A DNA stretch of 46,854 nt from an uncultured Bacteroidales bacterium (GCA_937906455.1 CALCYT010000050.1:1-46854), one strand, 5' to 3'. Counted from the first letter of the stretch, positions 33,765 through 42,589 are shown. Program-made: numbers and translations. Notes: generated by a model not told the origin, from the sequence alone.

Positions 33765-33804
33765 GGAAATATTTCTGCTATTTCCGCTCTTTCTGCGTGA
33801 AAAA
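33765..33804 (-). repeat. Inverted CACGCAGAAA repeat
   Basis: Plus strand GGAAATATTTCTGC through TTTCTGCGTGAAAAA, the reverse complement of the repeat unit at 26031-26150. It abuts palindrome P6, just as those copies abut P5. Confidence 0.75.
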
Positions 33805-33843
33805 GTCGTGGGGAAAAAATGACAAACAACAAAAAAAGTATAT

Positions 33844-34818
33844 ATGAAAGAATCAGTTTTAGGTATTGGAAACGCTCTCGTTGATATTTTGACGAGGATT
33901 GACAACGACAACATTCTCAATGAGTTGGGACTGCCCAAAGGCTCCATGCAACTTGTTGACGACACATTTTCCGCCAAGGTAGCGAAAGCCTTGGAGAAGT
34001 TCGACAGCTCCATGGCCCCCGGCGGCTCGGCGGCAAACACAATACATGGCTTGGCGAAATGCGGCGTGAAAACAGGCTATATCTGCTACACCGGCAACGA
34101 CCAAATCGGACGTTTTTTTGAAAGCGCGATGAGAGAAGTCGGAGTACAACCCATTGTTTTTCACAGTGATACGATGCCTTCAGGGGTGTCACAGGCTGTC
34201 ATATCTCCTGATGGCGAGCGCACTTTCGCGACAAACCTCGGAGCGGCGGTGCTACTCAACGAGAGCCTTGTCACCTCAGAGCTTTTCAAAGACTGGGATT
34301 ATTTCTATATGGAGGGGTATCTCATCGCCAACCGTCCGCTGTTCAAAAAAGCCATCGAATTGGCGAGACAGTCGGGCTGCAAAGTGGCACTCGACCTCGC
34401 ATCTTATAACGTGGTGGAAGACAACCGCGATTTTTTGATGGAACTTTTGCCTAAAATCGACATCGTATTTGCCAATGAGGAAGAGGCTAAGGCATTGACA
34501 CACAGCACTCCTGATGAAGCATTAGAGTTTATCGCTAAGAATTGTGAAATCGCTGTGGTGAAAGTCGGGAGCAAAGGCTCATTCATAAAGAGAGGCGGCG
34601 AGAAGGTGCAGGTTGGAGTGCACAAGGTTAACGTCGTTGACACCACCGGAGCAGGCGACATGTATGCCGCGGGATTCCTTGCCGGACTTATCAATGGTTA
34701 TGACCTGAAAAAATGCGGTGAACTCGGCACTTGCCTTGCCGGAAACGTGATACAAAACCTCGGAGCGAAACTCACTGAGGAGCAGTGGGAGACTATCCAC
34801 ACGTCATTTCGACTGTAG
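33844..34818 (+). CDS. PfkB family carbohydrate/nucleoside kinase (adenosine kinase-like)
   Basis: ATP-dependent kinase of the ribokinase fold; the Bacteroidetes relatives are usually named adenosine kinase, but the substrate is not proved. Seen: GIGNALVDILTRID near 7-20, the substrate segment APGGSAANTIHGLAKCG near 58-74, and the PfkB signature VVDTTGAGDMYAAGFLAG near 263-280 with the catalytic Asp in GAGD. 324 residues, normal. The last residues TSFRL and the TAG stop are encoded by the left end of palindrome P7, so the original C-terminus after EEQWETI was replaced or extended. Confidence 0.88.
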   Translation: MKESVLGIGNALVDILTRIDNDNILNELGLPKGSMQLVDDTFSAKVAKALEKFDSSMAPGGSAANTIHGLAKCGVKTGYICYTGNDQIGRFFESAMREVGVQPIVFHSDTMPSGVSQAVISPDGERTFATNLGAAVLLNESLVTSELFKDWDYFYMEGYLIANRPLFKKAIELARQSGCKVALDLASYNVVEDNRDFLMELLPKIDIVFANEEEAKALTHSTPDEALEFIAKNCEIAVVKVGSKGSFIKRGGEKVQVGVHKVNVVDTTGAGDMYAAGFLAGLINGYDLKKCGELGTCLAGNVIQNLGAKLTEEQWETIHTSFRL

Positions 34819-34912
34819 TGGAATGAAATGAAACGGAATGGAGAAATCCTCTATGAGATGAAACGCAGGAGTAAAGAGGATTTCTCGACTCCCTACGGTC
34901 GCTCGAAATGAC
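34803..34912. repeat. Nested palindrome (P7), supplying a kinase stop codon
   Basis: Ends GTCATTTCGA (34803) and TCGAAATGAC (34912). The inner arms GAGAAATCCTCT (34841-34852) and AGAGGATTTCTC (34875-34886) are perfectly complementary over 12 bases. The PfkB kinase stop is inside the left end. Confidence 0.92.
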
Positions 34913-34961
34913 GAGAATAAAATTAATTCCGTTTATTTTAAATAGGTATTGAAAAATTGTG

Positions 34962-34969
34962 TACCTTTG
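34962..34969 (+). promoter_or_regulatory. Putative -7 element of the EF-G paralog gene
   Basis: TACCTTTG followed by CG, 45 bases before the ATG at 35015. No good -33 box is seen. Confidence 0.45.
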
Positions 34970-35014
34970 CGCCCAAATTGCAAAAAAGTATTAACAATAT
35001 AGAAATTAAATAAA

Positions 35015-37150
35015 ATGAAGGTATTCCAGACAGACGACATTCGGAACATCGCTCTCATTGGAGCTGCTAAATCCGGAAAGACTACGCTTGCTGAAAACAT
35101 GATTTTCGAAGGCAAGCTCATCAACAGAAAAGGCGACACCACAAGCAAGAACACGGTGTCAGACTACCGCCCGATAGAGATGGAGCGCGGCATCTCTGTT
35201 AACGCCAGCTTATGCTACACAATCTTTAACGACAAGAAAATCAACATCTTGGATACTCCTGGCTTTAGCGATTTTTCTGGCGATATCGTCGCTTGTCTGA
35301 CCGCTGCCGACACAGCTGTTTTCACAGTCAACTCGCAGTCGGGTGTCGAGGCCACTACGGAGAACGCATGGAAACACGCCGCCAACACCAACAAGCCGGT
35401 GGTGTTTTTCATGAACCAGCTCGACCACAACAACGCCAACTTCGATGACACCATCCATCAGCTGAAGGAGTATTTCGGCGACAAGGTGACTCCTGTACAG
35501 TTCCCTGTGAACGCTGGTGAAGGCTTCAACGCTGTCATCGACCTCATCATGAAGAAGATGCTCGTCTTCAAGAACGGCAACGGCGCCCCTGAGATTCAGG
35601 ACATCCCTGCCAACCTCGCAGACAAGGCCGAGGAGCTTCACAACGACCTCATCGAGCATGCCGCTGAAGGCGACGACGCCCTCATGGAGAAATTCTTCGA
35701 CGAAGGCACCCTCTCTGAGGAAGACATGGAAGCCGGCATCCGCATGGGTATCGCCAAACGCGAGATTTTCCCAGTGATTTGCGGCGCGGCGAAGAACGGC
35801 ATCGGCGTGACACGTCTTCTCGAGTTCATCGTCAACACATGTCCTTCACCGGCTCACGTGTCCCCTGTGAAAGCTGAGAACGGCACCGAGTTCCACAACG
35901 ACGTGAACGAGCCGACAGCGATGTTCTTCTTTAAGATTTCCAACGAGCAGAACGTCGGTGATGTCGCCATGGCACGTATCTACGGCGGCACAGTGTCAGA
36001 GGCCCAGGACCTCATCAACCCGCGCACAGGCAACAAAGAGCGTATCTCACAGATTCTCGTCTCAAACGGCAAGAACCGTGAGAGAGTGGAGAAAGCCTGC
36101 GCCGGCGATATCATCTCGACAATAAAATTGAAAGACGTCCGCGTTAGCGACACCTTGGTGGATGCCAAGGCTGCTGAGGCGGCATTCCCGGCCATCAATT
36201 TCCCGACACCGATATTCTCAATCGCCATCAAAGCCGTCAACTCACAGGAAGACGAGAAACTTGGCGGAATCCTCAACGACATGCACAAGACCGACCCTAC
36301 AGTCATCACCGGAATGTCGCGCGAGTTGAGACAGAACATCCTGCAGTGCCAGGGCGAGTACCATCTCAACACAATAAAATGGTATCTCGACAACGTCCAT
36401 AAGATCGCCGTGGAGTTCGCGTCACCGAAGATTCCTTACAGAGAGACCATCACCAAGTCGGCTAACGGTGACTACCGTCACAAGAAACAGTCGGGTGGAT
36501 CGGGTCAGTTCGGTGAGGTGCACATGCGCCTGGCTCCTTATTACGAAGGTTACACCGACCCGACAGACCTCCAGGTCCGTGACACTCAGGAGTATGACCT
36601 CCCATGGGGCGGCAAACTTATCTTCAAGAACTGCATCGTCGGCGGTGCTATCGACGCACGTTTCATGCCGGCTATCTTGAAGGGTATCAACGAGCGTTTG
36701 GAAGAGGGTCCGTTGACAGGCTCATACGCACGCGACATCATCGTTTACGTTTACGATGGTAAGATGCACCCGGTCGATTCAAACGAAATGGCATTTAAGA
36801 TTGCAGGCCGTATGGCATTCTCAATAGCGTTCAAGGCGGCAGGCCCGAAGATCATGGAGCCTATCTACGATTTGACAGTTCGCATGCCGGAAGACATGAT
36901 GGGTGCTGTGAATACCGACCTCCAGGGTCGTCGCGCCATCATCATGGGAATGGATTCAGACAGAAACTACCAGATTATCCGCGCAAGAGTGCCGTTGGCA
37001 GAGATGGACAGATACTCAACATCTTTAAGCTCACTCACCTCAGGCCGTGGCTCGTTCACGATGGCATACGCAGAGTACGCCCAGGTCCCGGCCGACGTCC
37101 AGACGAAGCTGCTGAAGGCTTACGAGGAGTCGAAGAAGGAGGAGGATTAG
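35015..37150 (+). CDS. Elongation factor G paralog with altered GTPase motifs
   Basis: 711 residues with all EF-G domains recognisable, including a G domain (1-270) and domains IV-V (GGSGQFGEVHMRLAPYYEG near 490). The G domain departs from canonical EF-G: GAAKSGKTT (residues 16-24) replaces AHIDAGKTT; ERGIS replaces ERGIT; DTPGFSDF near 80 replaces DTPGHVDF, losing the catalytic His; and NQLD near 132 replaces NKMD. Bacteroides EF-G2 is a known paralog of this kind, reported to support translocation without GTPase activity. I infer that this gene belongs to that branch and is not the main EF-G, which should be elsewhere with the str operon. A strong terminator follows. Confidence 0.9.
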   Translation: MKVFQTDDIRNIALIGAAKSGKTTLAENMIFEGKLINRKGDTTSKNTVSDYRPIEMERGISVNASLCYTIFNDKKINILDTPGFSDFSGDIVACLTAADTAVFTVNSQSGVEATTENAWKHAANTNKPVVFFMNQLDHNNANFDDTIHQLKEYFGDKVTPVQFPVNAGEGFNAVIDLIMKKMLVFKNGNGAPEIQDIPANLADKAEELHNDLIEHAAEGDDALMEKFFDEGTLSEEDMEAGIRMGIAKREIFPVICGAAKNGIGVTRLLEFIVNTCPSPAHVSPVKAENGTEFHNDVNEPTAMFFFKISNEQNVGDVAMARIYGGTVSEAQDLINPRTGNKERISQILVSNGKNRERVEKACAGDIISTIKLKDVRVSDTLVDAKAAEAAFPAINFPTPIFSIAIKAVNSQEDEKLGGILNDMHKTDPTVITGMSRELRQNILQCQGEYHLNTIKWYLDNVHKIAVEFASPKIPYRETITKSANGDYRHKKQSGGSGQFGEVHMRLAPYYEGYTDPTDLQVRDTQEYDLPWGGKLIFKNCIVGGAIDARFMPAILKGINERLEEGPLTGSYARDIIVYVYDGKMHPVDSNEMAFKIAGRMAFSIAFKAAGPKIMEPIYDLTVRMPEDMMGAVNTDLQGRRAIIMGMDSDRNYQIIRARVPLAEMDRYSTSLSSLTSGRGSFTMAYAEYAQVPADVQTKLLKAYEESKKEED

Positions 37151-37178
37151 TTGAGAGTTTAGAGTTTAGAGTTTAGAG
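37151..37178 (+). repeat. Period-7 array after the EF-G paralog stop
   Basis: TTGAGAG TTTAGAG TTTAGAG TTTAGAG, four units starting at the base after the TAG stop and running up to the terminator stem. Confidence 0.88.
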
Positions 37179-37208
37179 TAGGGATGTATTGTGTACATCC
37201 CTATTTTT
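37179..37208 (+). terminator. Intrinsic terminator of the EF-G paralog gene
   Basis: TAGGGATGTA, loop TTGTG, TACATCCCTA, then TTTTT: a perfect ten-base-pair stem with a T run, the clearest terminator in the window. Confidence 0.85.
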
Positions 37209-37225
37209 GTCTGTTATACCGGTTT

Positions 37226-38287
37226 TTATTCTATCACGCCGCTGCCTAAAACAATGGGTTCTGTTTCGTGATAAATGGTGCCGAACTGACCGCCGGCGAC
37301 ACCTGAAATCATCACATCGGAGTGTATGAGCAGACCTTTTTCGGTGAGACTTAATGTGCCTGTACGGAATTCCGGCTGGTGACGTATCTTGTATCTGATT
37401 TTTTGACCTTCATTAAATCTGATGACAGGATTCATCGTCTGCACATCAACCAATTCGATAGTGTTAACATATTGTGCCTCTGGGTCGTAGCCTTGTGACA
37501 CGTAAACGATGTTCTGGTCGGTGTCTTTCTTCACAACGAACCACGGTCCGCCGCCCAAGCCCAAGCCTTTGCGCTGCCCGATGGTATGAAACCAGAACCC
37601 TTTGTGTTTGCCGAGTTTCTTGCCGGTCTCCAACTCTATGATGTCGCCTTCACGTTCACCGACGTATTCGCGGATATAGTCATTGTAGTTGATCTTTCCC
37701 AAGAAGCAGATGCCTTGTGAATCATGACGTTGTGCACTTGGGAGGCCATATCTCTCGGCTAACTGCCGCACCTCGCTCTTTGGGATGCCTCCAACGGGAA
37801 ACATCGCTTTCTGAAGCTGAGGATATGTTATTCTCGCAAGGAAATCTGTCTGGTCCTTGAAGGTGTCAACAGCGGTGCCGAGCCATGCGATGCCTTCATC
37901 GTCAGTCCATTGTTGAGCGTAATGGCCGGTGGCGATACGGTCGAACTGATAGCCTGCCTTCTCCTCGAAGGCGCCGAACTTGATGAAGCGGTTGCACATC
38001 ACATCGGGGTTGGGGGTGAGGCCTTTGCGCACCGAGTCCATGGTGTAGCGCGCCACACGGTCGTAATACTCCTTCTGCAGGTCGATGATGTCGAACTTGC
38101 AGCCGTATTTCTTCGCGATGAAAGTGGTTATCTCGATGTCCTCCTCCGACGGGCAGTCCATGAGGTCGTCCTTGCCTTCCAGACCTATCTTGATATAGAA
38201 GATATGAGGGTCAATGCCTTGCTCCTTGAGGAGAGGCACTATCACAGAGCTGTCAACGCCGCCAGAGACCAATGCCGCTACATTCAT
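37226..38287 (-). CDS. mnmA: tRNA-specific 2-thiouridylase
   Basis: Thiolates U34 of tRNAs for Lys, Glu and Gln using ATP and a sulfur relay. Seen: the PP-loop SGGVDSS at residues 8-14, the catalytic Cys98 in NPDVMCNRFIKFG, ATGHYAQ near 119-125, the second catalytic Cys194 in DSQGICFLGK, and FHTIGQRKGLGLGG near 233-246. 353 residues. It begins three bases after the xth stop, so the two form an operon. Bacteroidetes often carry more than one MnmA-like protein; both cysteines are present, so an active enzyme is expected. Confidence 0.95.
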   Translation of the reverse strand: MNVAALVSGGVDSSVIVPLLKEQGIDPHIFYIKIGLEGKDDLMDCPSEEDIEITTFIAKKYGCKFDIIDLQKEYYDRVARYTMDSVRKGLTPNPDVMCNRFIKFGAFEEKAGYQFDRIATGHYAQQWTDDEGIAWLGTAVDTFKDQTDFLARITYPQLQKAMFPVGGIPKSEVRQLAERYGLPSAQRHDSQGICFLGKINYNDYIREYVGEREGDIIELETGKKLGKHKGFWFHTIGQRKGLGLGGGPWFVVKKDTDQNIVYVSQGYDPEAQYVNTIELVDVQTMNPVIRFNEGQKIRYKIRHQPEFRTGTLSLTEKGLLIHSDVMISGVAGGQFGTIYHETEPIVLGSGVIE

Positions 38288-38290
38288 ACC

Positions 38291-39055
38291 TTATTTGTTT
38301 AATTCGACAAAAACAGGACAATGGTCGGAGTGCATCGCCTCCGGAAATATCGACGCTCCGATGAGATTGTCTTTTAATGTGTCTGTAAGTATATGATAAT
38401 CAATGCGCCATCCTTTGTTGTTGGCTCTTGCGTTGGCGCGGTAGCTCCACCATGAATAGTGATTCGGCTCCTTGCATAGATGGCGGAAGCTGTCGATGTA
38501 GCCGTCGCTGAGGAAATCGGTGAACCACTGCCGTTCTTCCGGCAAGAAGCCTGAGTTGTTGGCGTTGCGCACGGGGTCATGGATGTCGATAGCCTCATGA
38601 CAGATGTTGTAATCGCCCGAGAGCACGAGGTTGGGACGCGTCTTACGCAGCTCGTTGACGTATTTTCTGAAGAAATCGAGCCATTCCATCTTGAAATCCT
38701 GCCGTTCCTCGCCTGTGGTCCCTGAAGGGTGATACACGCTGACGACCGACAAATCACCGAAGTCAGCCCTAAGAAAACGCCCCTCGTCGTCATATTTCCG
38801 GTTGTTCATGCCGAAAACCACGTTGTCAGGCTCTTTTTTTGTCAGGATGCCGACGCCGCTATAGCCTTTTTTCTTTGCCGAGAACCAATAGCAGTGATAC
38901 CCTATGGCCTCGAACTCCATCACCGGAATCTGGTCGGGAGTAGCCTTAAGCTCCTGAAAACAGACGACATCCGGCGAGATGACGTCAAGCCATTCGAGCA
39001 AGCCTTTCGAGATTGCTGCACGGATTCCGTTCACGTTATAACTTATAATTCTCAT
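38291..39055 (-). CDS. xth: Exodeoxyribonuclease III (AP endonuclease)
   Basis: Cuts DNA at abasic sites and trims 3' ends during base excision repair. Seen: MRIISYNVNGIRAAISKG at the start, the metal-binding Glu35 in CFQELKA, SVYHPSG, LSGDYNICHEAID near 147-159 with the Asp-Asn pair, and the C-terminal HSDHCPVF. 254 residues from the ATG at 39055. The frame opens five codons further up at 39070, but that ATG lies in a palindromic repeat. It is cotranscribed with mnmA. Confidence 0.96.
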   Translation of the reverse strand: MRIISYNVNGIRAAISKGLLEWLDVISPDVVCFQELKATPDQIPVMEFEAIGYHCYWFSAKKKGYSGVGILTKKEPDNVVFGMNNRKYDDEGRFLRADFGDLSVVSVYHPSGTTGEERQDFKMEWLDFFRKYVNELRKTRPNLVLSGDYNICHEAIDIHDPVRNANNSGFLPEERQWFTDFLSDGYIDSFRHLCKEPNHYSWWSYRANARANNKGWRIDYHILTDTLKDNLIGASIFPEAMHSDHCPVFVELNK

Positions 39056-39065
39056 GCTTATTATC

Positions 39066-39213
39066 GTCATTTCGAGCGAAACGTAACGAAGTGTAGTGCA
39101 GTCGAGAAATCCTCCATCTCCGCAATCATTTAACTATCGGTTTTGACTTTATGATTTCACTCAAAAAGGATTCCTTCACCAAAGGTGAATGCTTTCGCTC
39201 CAGTCGAAATGAC
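39066..39213. repeat. Nested palindrome (P8)
   Basis: Ends GTCATTTCGA and TCGAAATGAC; inner arms AATCCT and AGGATT; right arm with TTCACCAAAGGTGAA. It fills the divergent gap between xth and the ClC gene, so it sits in the promoter region of one or both. Confidence 0.9.
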
Positions 39214-39262
39214 ATCAAATTTTTTGCAAAAATAACAATTTTTTTGATAAAAAGTATTCATT

Positions 39263-41083
39263 ATGAAAATCATTTTATATTTTTGCGGAATGAGATTTAA
39301 TTTGAAAGAGCGAGCGAGGAGAATCCTTAAGTCATTGAGCAAGTGGCGTTTAGAGCATCTTAACGACCGTCGTCTGATGATATTGTTGGCTATTCCGACG
39401 GGATTTTTGGCGGGTTTGGCAGCCGTCATCATCAAATTTCTGACTCATTCCATCCGTGATTTCTTCTTTTATCTGATGACTTTAAATCGCGGATTCGATT
39501 ATATGTATTTTATCTTGCCTGCGATAGGTATCTTATTGACAATCATAGTGATACGATATGTCATCAGACGTGATGTGGGGCATGGAATCCCGGGGTTGCT
39601 GTATGCCTTGTCGCGCAACAAGGGCATAGTTAGGCCTTACACCACATTCTCATCCATCATCACCAGTGCGCTGACGGTCGGTTTCGGCGGCTCTGTCGGA
39701 TTGGAAGGCCCCTCGGTATCGACAGGCGGTTCAATAGGCTCTAACATCGGTCAGCTGTTGAAGCTTAACCAGAAGCAAATCAACGTGTTGATAGGCATGG
39801 GAGGTGCCTCGGCGTTAGCTGCCATCTTCCAGGCTCCGATCACCGGCGTCATTTTCGCCATGGAGGTCTTCATGATTGACATTTCCATGACGGCGCTTGT
39901 CCCCATCCTCATCTCGGCGTTTTGCGCCATTCTCACCTCATATTATTTTCTCGGAAGAGCCTTCGAGTATGAAATCACCATAGCAGAGTCGTTTGTGCCA
40001 TCTAACTCATTGTATTACGTAGGTTTAGGTATTGTGGTCGGATTGGTTTCGGCTTATTTCATGAAGGTGTATTTCGGTATCGGGAAGAAATTCGGCAAAT
40101 TGAAGAGTCCGTGGTCGCGTTTCATCATAGCGGCTTTAGGTCTTGGTGCCCTGATTTTCGTGTTTCCGTCGTTGTATGGCGAGGGTTATGAGGCCATCAA
40201 CGCAGCTCTCAACGGCAAGGCGTCCGACATCTTGCAAGGCACTATATTTCAATCGTTTAGCGATAATATCTGGGTCGTCATCCTCGTCGTGGTGGCTATA
40301 ATTCTTTGCAAGGCGTTCGCCACCTCGCTGACGTTTGCCGCGGGTGGCGTGGGAGGCACCTTTGCGCCGGCTTTGTTCATCGGAGCCATGACAGGCATGG
40401 CGTATGCATTGATTATCAATAATTTAGGAATTGGCGACATCGATGTGTCTAAGTTTGCCCTCGTCGGGATGAGCGGCCTCATCGCAGGCATGCTGCACGC
40501 CCCGCTGACAGGAATATTCCTCATCGCGGAAATCACCAACGGATATTCGCTGATGGTGCCTCTGATGATTGTCTCGGCACTGTCGCTCGCCGTCAACCGC
40601 ATCTTCTTCCGCGAGTCGATATACACCTATAGCATCGCCGAAAAAGGTGTAAAAGTGTCGTTCAACAAAGACGAGACCATTCTTAACATGATGACATCCA
40701 CTCACTTGATTGAGACAAACTTCAGCATGGTGCGTCCCGACCAGACGCTCGGCGATCTTGTGAAAATCATAGCCTCGTCATCGAGAAACATCTTTCCGGT
40801 GGTGACGGAAGACGGCATTTTCAAAGGTCATATCCTCTTCGACGATGTCAGGAGATTCATGTTCGACACCAACCTCTACGACACCCCTGTCGAGAAAATC
40901 ATGGTATATCCCGAATATGTGATAAACTACGACGAGCCGATGGAGAGCATAGTGCGGAAATTCGAGGAGTCGCACAAATACAACATAGTGATAATCGACA
41001 AAGGCAAATATCTCGGCTACATCTCCCGAGCCAATGTGTTCACGGCTTATCAAGCCACCTTGAAGGGGATATCAGCGGAGTAA
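39263..41083 (+). CDS. ClC family chloride channel/transporter with CBS pair
   Basis: 606 residues. About residues 35-450 form the ClC membrane domain: GHGIPGLLYALSRNKG near 105-120, FGGSVGLEGPSVSTGGSIGS near 140-160, and AAGGVGGTFAPALFIGAMTG near 360-380 are the anion-selectivity loops. In the second loop the sequence is GLEGP; the residue pattern does not settle channel versus proton exchanger. The C-terminal 130 residues form two CBS domains (IFPVVTEDGIFKGHILFDD, NIVIIDKGKYLGYISRANV), which probably sense nucleotides. The ATG at 39290 is an alternative start, because a TATTTTTG box overlaps the first codons of the longer form. Confidence 0.92.
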   Translation: MKIILYFCGMRFNLKERARRILKSLSKWRLEHLNDRRLMILLAIPTGFLAGLAAVIIKFLTHSIRDFFFYLMTLNRGFDYMYFILPAIGILLTIIVIRYVIRRDVGHGIPGLLYALSRNKGIVRPYTTFSSIITSALTVGFGGSVGLEGPSVSTGGSIGSNIGQLLKLNQKQINVLIGMGGASALAAIFQAPITGVIFAMEVFMIDISMTALVPILISAFCAILTSYYFLGRAFEYEITIAESFVPSNSLYYVGLGIVVGLVSAYFMKVYFGIGKKFGKLKSPWSRFIIAALGLGALIFVFPSLYGEGYEAINAALNGKASDILQGTIFQSFSDNIWVVILVVVAIILCKAFATSLTFAAGGVGGTFAPALFIGAMTGMAYALIINNLGIGDIDVSKFALVGMSGLIAGMLHAPLTGIFLIAEITNGYSLMVPLMIVSALSLAVNRIFFRESIYTYSIAEKGVKVSFNKDETILNMMTSTHLIETNFSMVRPDQTLGDLVKIIASSSRNIFPVVTEDGIFKGHILFDDVRRFMFDTNLYDTPVEKIMVYPEYVINYDEPMESIVRKFEESHKYNIVIIDKGKYLGYISRANVFTAYQATLKGISAE

Positions 41084-41124
41084 ATTCGGGTTAAAGGTTA
41101 AAAGAGTCCTTTATCAATTGTCTT

Positions 41125-41715
41125 TTAACTCGTTTTAACTCTTTTATGGTGGAAATGGTCATTCCACAGTGCCCACATCAAAAAAATCACCACATAGAAC
41201 ATTATCTTGAAGATGACGTCGTGAGCTAAGGCGAATGAATCGGGGAACGGCCTTAAGAACAAGCATATCCCTACGATTCTGACCACGTTGGTGAGTTCCA
41301 CAATCACCAGTCCGAGCGGGATATACCACGCCTTGTGTTTCCACGGGCCCGGGTAGAGCAGCATCAGGAAAAGCCAGTGCATCCACTGCTTGAGGCTGGT
41401 GCATTCGGGTGCCACCGTCACGGCGGAATAAGAGTCGTGGTGGTTTTGGAACACTATGGTCTGCCCCTTTGTGAAAAACTCCATATTGAAGATGTGTTCC
41501 AACGTCCAGGTGCTTTGGTTGAAAAGCAGCTTCGACGCCCAAACAAATAGCTTGTCGATGGTGTCTTTTATCGGCCAATAGTGCATATAGTCGTTCCAAA
41601 CAACGTAAAGGACATGGAAGCTGAGAATCAAAACGAAAAACAGTCCCACGTCGAAAAACGACTGATAACGCTTGTCGGAATAAAGCTCTTTTATCTTTTC
41701 CTTATCCAAACCCAT
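41125..41715 (-). CDS. Exosortase/archaeosortase family protein (orphan)
   Basis: 196 residues with hydrophobic segments near 22-40, 110-125, 130-155 and 168-185. The Cys-Arg-His set of the exosortase superfamily is in place: Cys105 in PECTSLKQ, Arg146 in TNVVRIVGI and His165 in LAHDVIFK. These enzymes are proposed transpeptidases that cut a C-terminal sorting signal at the inner membrane. Its size is close to the short XrtF class. No protein with a PEP-CTERM-like tail is present here, so the substrate is unknown. The gene upstream on the same strand is a barrel protein, 22 bases away, and the pair is probably an operon. The last six residues and the stop read through a GAGTTAAAAC repeat. Confidence 0.8.
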   Translation of the reverse strand: MGLDKEKIKELYSDKRYQSFFDVGLFFVLILSFHVLYVVWNDYMHYWPIKDTIDKLFVWASKLLFNQSTWTLEHIFNMEFFTKGQTIVFQNHHDSYSAVTVAPECTSLKQWMHWLFLMLLYPGPWKHKAWYIPLGLVIVELTNVVRIVGICLFLRPFPDSFALAHDVIFKIMFYVVIFLMWALWNDHFHHKRVKTS

Positions 41716-41737
41716 TGCACAAAACGCTGAAAATCAA

Positions 41738-42511
41738 TTATTTAATCTTATATCCCAATGTTAGCTGCACCGAGCTTGTCGTCGATTTCGCATTCTCATA
41801 AAGATATTTTATCTCGGTGAAATTATTATTTGAGAAATAATAAGGTTGTTTGGTCTTCATGATGTCGATGAAGCCAAACGAGTAGCGTAAGGCGAGGTAG
41901 AAATCGTTCATATAACCTGTCACGCCTCCTAAAACGCTGAAGTTCAAAGGATTATATTCTTTACTGTCATAAACCGTCGATTCATGAAGAATGCCGTATT
42001 TCGCCTCTTTAATCATTCTGAAACAATAGCTTGGCTGCACTCCGAGGTCAACAGACAGATGTTGTGTGGGCTTAATCTTGAGAAGCAGGGCCGCGCTGAA
42101 GTTGCTTATCCTCATGTTCGACTTGTAATCGTAAGTGATGACGTCGTCGTCGGAGATGTTTTTCTGGTCAACGGTACCCTCCAGCTTGTAACCATATTGG
42201 TTATAAAAGATTTCGAACTGCAAAGCCAATGATTTGTCAATGTTATACTCGAAAAATCCGCCAAGCATGATGCTGGCGTTGGGCTTCACCGAGGCGTTGT
42301 CAACATGGAGATATGCCGCGGTATAGGTAGTGTCGACGTTTATGTGTGTCGTCGTCACAGGTTTGCTGTCATCGTAATAGAAACCAGTGTCGATGTTCAT
42401 CATATTGACGCTTCCGCCAAGGAAAAAGCCGTAGTGTATCTCATCTTGAGCCGACAGTCTCATGCCGAAAACAGCAAGCAGACAGATTAAAATGGCAGAT
42501 TTCTTATTCAT
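41738..42511 (-). CDS. PorT-like outer-membrane beta-barrel protein
   Basis: 257 residues with a signal peptide (MNKKSAILICLLAVFGMRLSAQ) followed by strands of alternating hydrophobic residues (NASIMLGGFFEYNIDKSLAL, LQFEIFYNQYGYKLEG, SNFSAALLLKIKP, DLGVQPSYCF) and a C-terminal VQLTLGYKIK. This is the layout of the small Bacteroidetes barrel proteins of the PorT or OMP_b-brl type. It is upstream of and close to the exosortase-family gene, so a joint envelope function is possible, but its C-terminus has no sorting signal. No function can be read from the sequence. Confidence 0.75.
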   Translation of the reverse strand: MNKKSAILICLLAVFGMRLSAQDEIHYGFFLGGSVNMMNIDTGFYYDDSKPVTTTHINVDTTYTAAYLHVDNASVKPNASIMLGGFFEYNIDKSLALQFEIFYNQYGYKLEGTVDQKNISDDDVITYDYKSNMRISNFSAALLLKIKPTQHLSVDLGVQPSYCFRMIKEAKYGILHESTVYDSKEYNPLNFSVLGGVTGYMNDFYLALRYSFGFIDIMKTKQPYYFSNNNFTEIKYLYENAKSTTSSVQLTLGYKIK

Positions 42512-42529
42512 TTTGCAAAAAATTTTTTA

Positions 42530-42537
42530 CAAAAGTA
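42530..42537 (-). promoter_or_regulatory. Putative -7 element of the barrel/exosortase operon
   Basis: The minus strand reads TACTTTTG, 18 bases before the barrel-protein ATG. No -33 box was assigned. Confidence 0.45.
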
Positions 42538-42558
42538 ATAAAAAAATGATAAAAGTAG

Positions 42559-42566
42559 TATATTTG
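42559..42566 (+). promoter_or_regulatory. Putative -7 element of the amidase gene
   Basis: TATATTTG, 23 bases before the ATG at 42590. No clear -33 box is visible. Confidence 0.45.
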
Positions 42567-42589
42567 TGAAATTTTTTTGACGATTTTAT

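Noticed and set aside
34913..35014. Possible small gene or RNA before the EF-G paralog
   Set aside because: Only a -7-like box and AT-rich sequence; no frame or fold could be supported.
41090..41147. GTTAAAG/GTTAAAA units and a TAAAAGAGT inverted pair between ClC and exosortase genes
   Set aside because: Only two heptamers and a long-loop stem without a T run; too weak to list as an array or terminator.
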